NCBI GenBank assembly: GCA_964385635.1
Contig: CAYLPU010000133.1
Span: 1 to 11,800, forward strand
DNA: 11,800 nucleotides
Direction of reading: 5' to 3'
Source of the DNA: CAYLPU01 sp964385635
GTDB taxonomy: Bacteria; Chloroflexota; Anaerolineae; B4-G1
Under the pieces are notes generated by a model, which saw nothing but the letters and a program-made list of their open reading frames with translations, searched no databases and was not told where the DNA came from. Positions within the stretch are counted from its first letter, which is position 1. Each line of letters starts with the position of its first letter. The position numbers were made by a program, and so were the translations under genes. Positions 5,497 to 11,800 of this stretch are shown piece after piece.

Positions 5497-7806
5497 ATGC
5501 GCTACCGCGACCTGGTCCAGTTTGAGCCGATCGAGACCGTCATTCAATTGCGCGATGCAGACCAGGAGGACACTGCCCGCCACCTGGTCCAAACCTACGT
5601 CATCTCTGACCGCATGGCGGACCAACTCGCCAACGTCGTCATCCCCCAACTCCAGTTCCTGACTCCCCGCGACAACAAAGGTGTGCTCATCGTTGGCAAC
5701 TACGGCACAGGTAAGTCACACTTGATGGCGATCGTCTCAGCCGTGGCTGAGTATGCCGATCTTGTGCCTGTCCTGGATCACGCCTTGGTGCAAGAGGCTG
5801 CCCGGGCTATTGCCGGCCATTTCAAAGTGGTCAGGGCGGAGATCGGTGGTGTCACCGGCAGCCTGCGCGACATCCTGCTGAGAGAACTGGAAATCGCGCT
5901 GGAGCAATGGGGCATGCAATGGACGTTCCCACCGGCTGACCAGGTCACGAACAACAAGGACGCGATCATCGCCGCGGTGGCTGCCTTCCAGGAACGCTAT
6001 CCCGACCACGGCATCCTGTTAGTTGTGGACGAGTTGCTCGACTACCTGCGCACGCGCGAGGAGCGCCAACTGATCCTCGACCTGGGCTTCCTGCGCGAGT
6101 TAGGCGAGGTGGCGGCCTTGACCCCCTTCCGTTTCCTGGGCGGCTTGCAGGAGACCCTCTTCGACAACCCTCGCTTCGCCTTCGTCGCCCAGCAACTGCA
6201 CCGGGTGCGCGACCGCTTCGAACAGGTGCGCATCGCCCGCGAGGACATCGCCTACGTTGTTTCCCACCGCTTGCTCCGCAAGACCGATGAGCAGATCGCC
6301 AGCATCACTGACCATCTGCGCCAGTTCACGCCCCTCTATGGTCGGCTAGCCGAGCGGTTGGAGGAGTTCGCCCAACTATTCCCCATCCATCCGGCTTACA
6401 TCGAGACCTTCGAGCGCGTCTACGTGGCCGAAAAGCGAGAGGTGCTCAAGACCTTCAGCCTGGCCATGCGCGCCCTGCTCGACCAGGAGGTAGCCGCGGA
6501 CCAACCAGGGCTGATTTCCTACGACCACTACTGGGACATACTGCGCGGGAATCCCAGCATGCGCGGGTTGCCCGGCGTGGCCGAGGTCATCGAGAAGAGT
6601 TACGTATTGGAGGGACGCATCCAAAATGTCTACACCCGGCCACACCTGCTCCCCATCGCCTTGCGTCTCATCCACGCACTCAGCGTCCACCGGCTGACCA
6701 CCAGCGACATCTACGTGCCGCTGGGCGCTACGCCGGAGGAGTTGCGCGACGACCTATGCCTGAACGTGAGTCCGCCCGAGCCGTCGGCCGATTTTCTGTT
6801 GGATCAGGTGCAGGTGGCGCTGCGTGAGATCATGCGCACCGTCAGCGGCCAGTACATCTCCTACAACGAAGCCAACGGCCAATACTATCTGGACGTCAAG
6901 AAGGACATTGACTTCGAGACCAAGATCAGCGAGCGTGGGGATTTCTTCGACGATGTTGACCTCAACTCCTATTTCTTCGACGCGCTACGCCAGGCCCTCA
7001 ACCTGAGCGATACGACTTACGTGACCAACTATCGCATCTGGTTCTACGAACTACCCTGGGCCGAGCGCAAGGTGACGCGCTCCGGCTACCTCTTCTTCGG
7101 CACGCCCGACGAGCGCAGTACCGCCCAGCCCCCGCGCGATTTTTACGTCTACATGCTGCCTCCCTTCCGAGACGTTCCTCGTAGTGACGACTTTAGTCGT
7201 TCAAGCTCCGACGAGGTCATCTTCCAATTGACCGGCTTAGATCAGGCCTTCGAGACAAGCGTGCGCCAGTACGCCGGCGCCCACGCGATGGCCAACGAGG
7301 CGGCCTCTCACCGGGAGGTCTACGCCGAGAAGGCTGACGAGCACCTGCGGAGACTCCTGCGCTGGCTGCGCGAGCACCTGACAGACCACCTGCGGGTGAC
7401 TTACCAGTCCGTAACCGAGCCCGTAGGCGCTGTGCTGACCCGCACCCGCAGCACCGCCAGCCATACCATCGAGGATCTGCTGCGTTTGATCGCTTCGCAC
7501 TTACTGACGCCTGACTTCGAGGAGCGCTACCCCGACTACCCTGCCTTCCACCGCCTGACCCAGCCAGTCAGCGAGCAGGCCCGCTCCACTGGTGCCATGG
7601 AAGCGATCCGTTTCCTGGCCGGGCGGGGACGCACCAACTTAGGGCTGGGTGTGCTTGAAGGGTTGGAACTGGTGGACGCAGAAACCACCATCCGGCCCTA
7701 CCAATCGCCCTATGCCCGTTGTTACCTGGACCTGCTGCAGAAGAAACCTGAGGGCCAGGTGGTCAACCGGGGCGAACTGATCGAGCAGGTGGCTGGCGGG
7801 CTCTAG
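5497..7806 (+). CDS. brxC: BrxC/PglY-like ATPase, N-terminal 769 residues (ends at premature TAG)
   Basis: This is the N-terminal part of a large DUF6079-like ATPase, the BrxC (PglY-type) subunit of BREX phage defence. BREX methylates host DNA and blocks phage DNA replication by a mechanism still not fully known. Start ATG 5497 follows AAAGGAG with a 5-nt spacer. Walker A is GNYGTGKS at residues 67-74. Walker B is the hydrophobic strand GILLVVDE with Asp178-Glu179. A helical AAA+/ORC-like lid region (HRVRDRFEQVRIAREDIAYVV) follows. The reading frame stops at TAG 7804-7806, but the same frame continues with family-like sequence to 9276. The intact gene would therefore encode about 1259 residues, the usual size for the family. 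Truncated at 769, the protein lacks the C-terminal coiled region and the zinc-like motif. BrxC family confidence is good; gene integrity is uncertain. Confidence 0.75.
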   Translation: MRYRDLVQFEPIETVIQLRDADQEDTARHLVQTYVISDRMADQLANVVIPQLQFLTPRDNKGVLIVGNYGTGKSHLMAIVSAVAEYADLVPVLDHALVQEAARAIAGHFKVVRAEIGGVTGSLRDILLRELEIALEQWGMQWTFPPADQVTNNKDAIIAAVAAFQERYPDHGILLVVDELLDYLRTREERQLILDLGFLRELGEVAALTPFRFLGGLQETLFDNPRFAFVAQQLHRVRDRFEQVRIAREDIAYVVSHRLLRKTDEQIASITDHLRQFTPLYGRLAERLEEFAQLFPIHPAYIETFERVYVAEKREVLKTFSLAMRALLDQEVAADQPGLISYDHYWDILRGNPSMRGLPGVAEVIEKSYVLEGRIQNVYTRPHLLPIALRLIHALSVHRLTTSDIYVPLGATPEELRDDLCLNVSPPEPSADFLLDQVQVALREIMRTVSGQYISYNEANGQYYLDVKKDIDFETKISERGDFFDDVDLNSYFFDALRQALNLSDTTYVTNYRIWFYELPWAERKVTRSGYLFFGTPDERSTAQPPRDFYVYMLPPFRDVPRSDDFSRSSSDEVIFQLTGLDQAFETSVRQYAGAHAMANEAASHREVYAEKADEHLRRLLRWLREHLTDHLRVTYQSVTEPVGAVLTRTRSTASHTIEDLLRLIASHLLTPDFEERYPDYPAFHRLTQPVSEQARSTGAMEAIRFLAGRGRTNLGLGVLEGLELVDAETTIRPYQSPYARCYLDLLQKKPEGQVVNRGELIEQVAGGL
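7804..7806 (+). other. In-frame amber codon interrupting brxC
   Basis: Context is CTC TAG CCC. Both sides are in the same frame (codon phase of 5497). Upstream reads GELIEQVAGGL and downstream reads PIEKDIFFHLEPEWAVVVL, which together resemble one continuous winged-helix-like segment of the family. Single-base changes would restore Gln, Glu, Lys, Tyr, Trp, Leu or Ser. It could be a real nonsense mutation, a readthrough site or a sequencing error. Confidence 0.8.
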
Positions 7807-9276
7807 CCCATCGAAAAGGACATCTTCTTCCACCTGGAGCCGGAATGGGCGGTCGTGGTGTTGCTGTCCCTGGTCTACAACGGCGACATCGTGCTTTGCC
7901 TGGGCGGCAAAGTAGAGATGGACGCCAGCACCATCGAGCGTGCGGCGACGATGGCCATTGCCGACCTGACCGACTTCCGCTTCTACAAACGACCGCGTAC
8001 CCTGCCGCTCAATCTGTGGACGATGATCTTCGAAGGTCTGGGGCTATCCCCCGGGCTGGTCCGCGACGAGAACACGCGCGATCGGGCTGTGCAGGAACTT
8101 CAGCGCGTTGTGGGAGCCGAACTGGAACGGACCGCGACCCTCCAGGGTCGCTTGCAACAAGGTGTACAGTTGTGGAACACCTCTCTCTTCACCGACCGCT
8201 TCACCGTCGAGGTGGAATCCGGCACAGTGGTGGGCACCGATCTACCCGCTGTTACGCTCTCAGTGACAGAACTGCTGCCCTCCCTGCGGGGCTACAAAAA
8301 ATCCCTGGAAACGTTGAGCCGCTTCAACACGGTGGGCAAACTGCGCAACCTGCGCATGACGATGAGCGAGGTGACAGACGCGCTCGACGATCAGACAGTC
8401 GTGAACCGGGCGGAACAGTTGTCGCACCTGGTGGACCGGATCCAACCCCTCACCGCCTATCTGGCCGAGGCCCAGGCCAATCTGCCCGCCGACCATCCCT
8501 GGTCGGAGCGAGCGGCTGCCGTTCGCCAGGCCCTGCTGGACGACGTGCGCCATCTGGGCAGGGGGAAGGAAGGGCGCGACGGCCCGGCACTGACGCGCGA
8601 GCTAGAGACACTGAAAGCGGACTACATCACAACCTACGCCGAATTACACCGGGAACTGGTGCTGGGACCCCAGGCCGACGATCGCCGCCAGCGATTGTAC
8701 AACGATCCGCGCCTGGCAGCGTTGAATCTGCTCTCGGCTATTGACCTGCTCAGCAGCCCGGAATTGGATGCCTGGAAGCAGGCGCTTTCGACGCTGCCTA
8801 CCTGCCGTGAGTTCCACGAAGGGGCCATCGCCGACACACCTACCTGCCCCTCCTGTCACCTGCGGCCGGCCCAACACCGTCACGCCGGCCAGGCTGACCA
8901 GGCACTGGACCAACTGGACGCGCGGCTGGACGACCTGTTGACCCGCTGGCGGCAGGCATTGCAGGCCAACCTGACCAGCGAGACCGCGCAGCGTAGCCTG
9001 GAGGCGATGACGCCAGCCGAGCGCAGGCCGATCGAGCAGTTTCTCGACCAGCGTGAGGATGATCCACACATCCCCGATGGTTTTGCAGCCGCCGCCACCC
9101 AGGCCCTACGCGGCATTGAGGCGCTAACGCTGCCGGTGGACAGCCTGCTGGAGGCCCTGAAGGAAGGCGGCCTGCCATGCACGCTGGAGGAGTTGCGGCG
9201 TCGCTTCATCAATTTTGTGAGCCAGCGACTGCGCGGCCACGACCCACGCAACACCAGGCTGACGTTAGATCAGTAG
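7807..9276 (+). pseudogene. brxC: BrxC C-terminal 489 codons, downstream of the amber codon
   Basis: This frame continues from the 769-residue part without any further stop. It starts with EKDIFFHLEPEWAVVVLLSLVYNGDIVL, a conserved-looking stretch, and then has long helical, coiled-coil-like segments. A zinc-finger-like set of cysteines follows (Cys1103 and CPSC at 1117-1120, numbered from codon 1 of brxC). It closes with a typical end, FINFVSQRLRGHDPRNTRLTLDQ. An internal start is unlikely to replace the missing link: the first candidate GTGs (7855, 7858) lie inside the conserved strand and lack a clear ribosome site. The ATG at 7845 is in another frame. The intact downstream motifs argue that the interruption is recent or is read through. 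I label it pseudogene only because of the stop. Confidence 0.7.
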
Positions 9277-9302
9277 CCGCGAATAGAATAGCGAATAGAA
9301 TA

Positions 9303-9417
9303 GCCGCGAATGAATTCGCGGCTGCTATTCGAAACACGTTAAAACGTGTTGGTTATGGCCTGAACCTGTTTTAACAGGTTTTTCATACCAGCCGTCGAAT
9401 TCATTCGACTCGACGGC
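9303..9417. repeat. REPIN-like hairpin array, copy A
   Basis: Four hairpins in a row: GCCGCGAA/TTCGCGGC (9303-9322), AACACGTT/AACGTGTT (9333-9350), AACCTGTT/AACAGGTT (9363-9380) and GTCGAAT/ATTCGAC (9394-9409). The unit is itself an imperfect inverted repeat: CGAATGAATTCG (9307-9318) is the exact reverse complement of 9396-9407, and hairpin 3 resembles the reverse complement of hairpin 2. Two inverted half-units is the layout called REPIN. A degenerate GAATAG-rich stretch fills 9277-9302 between the brxC stop and this copy. Confidence 0.75.
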
Positions 9418-9435
9418 TCGACGGCATTCAAAGAT

Positions 9436-9542
9436 GCCGCGAATGAATTCGCGGGCTATTCGAAACACGTTAAAACGTGTTGGTTATGGCCTGAACCTGT
9501 TTTAACAGTTTTCCGTACCAGCCGTCGAATTCATTCGACGGC
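9436..9542. repeat. REPIN-like hairpin array, copy B
   Basis: Direct repeat of copy A at an offset of about 131 bp. Bases 9456-9539 match 9325-9409 apart from a few changes and a one-base deletion in the T-run after hairpin 3. Its last hairpin (9521-9530 with 9533-9542) is a perfect 10-bp stem with a two-base loop. It ends 19 bp before the transposase start codon. Confidence 0.75.
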
Positions 9543-9561
9543 ATAGCAAAGGAGAAGCATC

Positions 9562-10071
9562 ATGCCCTTCTGGCGTCTCTACTACCACCTCGTATGGGCA
9601 ACCAAGAACCGCGAACACTTCATCCAGCCCCAAATCGAAGACCGGCTCTATGCCTACAACGTAAGCAAAGCAGCCGAACTGGGTGTGTACGTCTATACCA
9701 TCAACGGCTGGTACGACCACATCCACCTCGTGGTCTCAATCCCACCCAAGCACGCTATCGCCTACGTGGTTAAATGCCTAAAGGGATCCAGTTCACACGA
9801 TCTCAACCAGACCGGTGGGCTCGACTACACATTTGCCTGGCAGCGCGGCTATGGAGCCTTAAGCCTGGGGGAACGCCAGAGGCCCATAGCCGAAGCATAC
9901 GTGGCGGACCAGAAGAAACATCACCAACACCAGACCGCCAACGCGTGGCTCGAGCGGTATGCCGAATTTGACGAGGGGCCGGACGACATCGGCATCACGC
10001 CAGGCCCGGTCCCTTCCATTGTCCGCGAGCAGCGGGTAACGTATGAAACGTGGGGCGAACCGCCGTTCTAG
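9562..10071 (+). CDS. Y1 (HUH) transposase, IS200/IS605 or RAYT-like
   Basis: The 169-residue product starts at ATG 9562 behind AAAGGAG (9548-9554). It has the Y1 transposase layout: YYHLVWATKNRE at the N-terminus, the metal-binding HUH-type pair His53 and His55 in YDHIHLVVSIPP, KGSSSH, and FAWQRGYGALS. The probable catalytic Tyr113 lies in EAYVADQKKHH. Such enzymes cut single-stranded DNA at hairpin ends through a phosphotyrosine link. Length is normal and all key residues are present, so it may be active. No tnpB follows. Tandem REPIN-like arrays directly upstream suggest a RAYT role, though by sequence style it is also close to IS200-type TnpA. The C-terminal tail after EFDEGPDD is longer than I expect for IS200. 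I see no matching hairpin on the 3' side, where the next gene starts 22 bp later. Confidence 0.85.
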   Translation: MPFWRLYYHLVWATKNREHFIQPQIEDRLYAYNVSKAAELGVYVYTINGWYDHIHLVVSIPPKHAIAYVVKCLKGSSSHDLNQTGGLDYTFAWQRGYGALSLGERQRPIAEAYVADQKKHHQHQTANAWLERYAEFDEGPDDIGITPGPVPSIVREQRVTYETWGEPPF

Positions 10072-10093
10072 CCGCTTCACAAAGGATATCAAT

Positions 10094-11368
10094 ATGGCAA
10101 AGAGACGATCACGAAAAAGACAAAAAACAAAAAGACATAGCAAAAAGCCTGCGACTGACGAATCAACGTCTCTCATAGAGATGTTAGCCAAACGGAACGC
10201 CGAGGCAGGGCCAGATGACTTTGCGGACAGCTTCATCCACATTATGCAGCGGAGTGCTACCCTGCGCCACGAACCCGAGTTCGCCGATTTCTACCTTGAT
10301 CCTATGCAAACGCTAGAGGTCACAGCGCGACACTTTCCGCGCTTCCAACGCCAGATGATGCAAATGCTGCGTCGGGGAGAAGAACCGGACGCCACCAAAT
10401 ACGACAACTATCGCATTGCCGTGCTAGACGATATGGACACTCCCCAACTCCGGCAACAGTTGCGGCGTCGGCTGGATCGCTACACAAACCGCTACAAGCG
10501 TAAGCGTGGTTGCGATGTAGCCAAGCTCGAAAGCGCTCTGTTTCTCAGGGTGTTACTCGACGAAAAAGCAAACAAACTGGTGGGTGGCAAAAAGCCGCTG
10601 CCGCTCGGAGTGTACGCATTGGTGACGGTCATATACGAGGACTCGTTCAACCGGGCGATGGAAGAGATACCCACGGCGCGCGACATCGTCGGCGATGAAC
10701 TCTATGGAACATGGTGCGCCCAGCACCATAGAGAGGACATGGAGGCCATCACCACAGCGGTGGAACAGATCGACGCTTTTGCCGAGTTGGAAGAGCGTAT
10801 AGAAGCGGACCCCGCGCTGGCCCTGGCCTGGAAGCGGCAAGAACTCTCCTTGCTTAAGGAGTATCAGACACAAATATCTGCCGGATTGCGCATCGAGCCA
10901 GGTTTCTTTAGCCCTGACGAAATTGCTCTGACTATGGACAAGGTGGAGCAGCGCTACTTGAGCAAGCCCTGGAGTCCGAGTCGCTACTTTGCTCTAGTGG
11001 CGTTGCGCAACTTTGTGAAGTGCGCTCGGGAAACATTGGACGAGATTGTGTCGCCTCAGAGAGTCGCCGAGATAGCCGTGGGGCTGAAATCGGTAGGACA
11101 ACACTCCCTGGAGACCAATGACGAGCGGTTGCGCGCCCTGCTCCCCCACATCCAGGCCACGATTCACTGCCTGCGGCGCATCAAGATACCCTCACAAAAC
11201 CAGATTCTAATGACAATGTATGTATCAGACTTTCCCCAGGCATTGAGTGACATGGACACTCTTAGCCCAGGTTGGCAGCGACTCTTGAAGCGTCTGAAGA
11301 AAAGCCGCTTTGCGCCGAGACTAGCCAACTCAATGGACGACTCGTCATTGAGCCTGGAGAGCGAGTGA
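10094..11368 (+). CDS. Unrecognised 424-residue protein inside the BREX operon
   Basis: Start ATG 10094 is chosen for AAAGGA at 10081-10086. An upstream in-frame ATG at 10043 would lie inside the transposase gene. I do not recognise the family. The first 18 residues are almost all Lys, Arg and Ser (MAKRRSRKRQKTKRHSKK), suggesting nucleic-acid or ribosome contact. The rest looks helical, with Arg-rich segments (QQLRRRLDRYTNRYKRKRG near 119-137) and acidic ones, no signal peptide, no membrane segment and no P-loop. The stop codon shares one base with the methyltransferase start (TGATG), so translation is probably coupled. BREX type 3 as I know it has no gene here. It may be an accessory factor, cargo brought in with the transposase, or an unrelated insertion. 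The lysine-rich 5' end is more A-rich than its neighbours. Confidence 0.8.
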   Translation: MAKRRSRKRQKTKRHSKKPATDESTSLIEMLAKRNAEAGPDDFADSFIHIMQRSATLRHEPEFADFYLDPMQTLEVTARHFPRFQRQMMQMLRRGEEPDATKYDNYRIAVLDDMDTPQLRQQLRRRLDRYTNRYKRKRGCDVAKLESALFLRVLLDEKANKLVGGKKPLPLGVYALVTVIYEDSFNRAMEEIPTARDIVGDELYGTWCAQHHREDMEAITTAVEQIDAFAELEERIEADPALALAWKRQELSLLKEYQTQISAGLRIEPGFFSPDEIALTMDKVEQRYLSKPWSPSRYFALVALRNFVKCARETLDEIVSPQRVAEIAVGLKSVGQHSLETNDERLRALLPHIQATIHCLRRIKIPSQNQILMTMYVSDFPQALSDMDTLSPGWQRLLKRLKKSRFAPRLANSMDDSSLSLESE

Positions 11369-11800
11369 TGACCGACCAGCTGCCTCTGCCCCGAACCCAG
11401 CCCAGTCCCGCCGCTGCCGCCCACGACACCGAGCGCGCCGCCTACCTCGACCGCCTGCGCGAATACCTGCGCGACCCCGAATTCCGCGCCATCGAGGGCT
11501 TCCCCATCGGCGAGGACGAGGCCATCCTGGCCCTCTCCGACCCACCCTACTACACCGCCTGCCCCAACCCCTTCCTGCCCGAAATCTTGGAGCGGTGGCA
11601 GAAAGAGCGGGAAGAGAGTCGTCAAACGTCAAACGTCATGCGTCAAACGTCACACGTCAAACGTCATCCGTCATCCGGCAGTGACGCATCACGCATGACG
11701 GATGACGCTTACCACCGCGAGCCCTTCGCTGCCGATGTCTCCGAAGGCAAGAACAACCCCATCTACAACGCCCACTCCTACCACACCAAAGTGCCCCACA
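11368..11800 (+). CDS. pglXI: PglXI-like DNA methyltransferase, N-terminal part (runs off window)
   Basis: An open frame from ATG 11368, overlapping the previous stop by one base, continues to the window end with no stop (144 codons visible). LSDPPYYTACPNPFLPEIL contains a DPPY of the kind that serves as methyltransferase motif IV, and YHREPFAADVSEGKNNPIYNAHSYHTKVPH matches, from memory, the start of COG1743/DUF1156-type methylases. In BREX type 3 this gene (pglXI) follows brxC and adds the protective host methyl mark. Whether this early DPPY is the catalytic motif cannot be judged without the rest. Residues ~85-115 are encoded by an inserted heptamer repeat that I do not expect in relatives. 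The catalytic domain is mostly outside the window. Confidence 0.7.
   Translation, partial: MTDQLPLPRTQPSPAAAAHDTERAAYLDRLREYLRDPEFRAIEGFPIGEDEAILALSDPPYYTACPNPFLPEILERWQKEREESRQTSNVMRQTSHVKRHPSSGSDASRMTDDAYHREPFAADVSEGKNNPIYNAHSYHTKVPH
11620..11707. repeat. Tandem and inverted heptamer repeat inside pglXI
   Basis: CGTCA occurs eight times at exact 7-bp spacing (11620, 11627, 11634, 11641, 11648, 11655, 11662, 11669). After a short centre, the inverted TGACG occurs at 11682, 11696 and 11703, with TCACG at 11689, again on a 7-bp grid. A perfect 13-bp inverted repeat (11662-11674 with 11695-11707) can form a hairpin. The frame stays open, and three heptamers (21 bp) give a seven-residue protein repeat (RQTSNVM, RQTSHVK). 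Confidence 0.85.

Noticed and set aside
7845..8744. 299-codon + strand frame starting just after the brxC amber codon
   Set aside because: It is in a different frame from brxC, the product is Arg/Gly-rich without domain features, and it overlaps family-like BrxC sequence.
9303..9542. CRISPR array or attachment site
   Set aside because: Only two copies, and each is built from several different hairpins in an inverted arrangement with no spacer pattern; a REPIN-like reading fits better.
11620..11707. CRISPR array
   Set aside because: Units are 7 bp with no unique spacers of usual length; it is a tandem and inverted heptamer repeat.

Overview
This GC-rich window looks like a chromosomal segment of a Chloroflexota bacterium, probably Anaerolineae-like. 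That placement is an inference. It rests on the C-terminal IYLPLAMRN-type tail of the large secreted protein, the style of the DegV and Y1 transposase proteins, and the many short palindromic repeats between and inside genes. All recognised genes lie on the + strand.

Bases 1-3535: a consensus promoter leads into a ~130-nt structured leader or small RNA with its own terminator. After it comes a 1049-residue secreted gingipain-like (C25-type) protein. Its order is signal peptide, Ig-like domain, glutamine-amidotransferase-like fold, caspase-like His/Cys protease core, calcium-binding Asp repeats and a short C-terminal motif.

Bases 3536-4995: a degV-type lipid-binding protein gene lies between two copies of a palindromic repeat. 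A 78-bp MITE-like element, bounded by 9-bp direct repeats, sits just upstream of it. After degV there is a 12-bp palindrome overlapping a promoter, and then a second promoter-leader-terminator cassette that resembles the one at the window start.

Bases 4996-11800: the second cassette leads into what reads as a BREX type 3 anti-phage operon. Its genes are brxF (147 aa, no visible Walker A), brxC (large DUF6079-like ATPase, Walker A and B intact) and the 5' end of the pglXI DNA methyltransferase gene. The order brxF-brxC-pglXI matches type 3. The usual remaining genes (brxHII, pglZ, brxA) would be expected beyond the window.

The operon is unusual in four ways. (i) brxC has one in-frame TAG codon at 7804-7806, and the same frame stays open for 489 more codons of family-like sequence. 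(ii) Two tandem REPIN-like hairpin arrays, a Y1 (IS200/RAYT-like) transposase and an unrecognised 424-aa gene separate brxC from pglXI. (iii) A tandem and inverted heptamer repeat is inserted in frame inside pglXI. (iv) A further palindrome separates brxF from brxC. The operon may be decaying, regulated by readthrough, or colonised by small repeats while still expressed. The sequence alone cannot decide among these.
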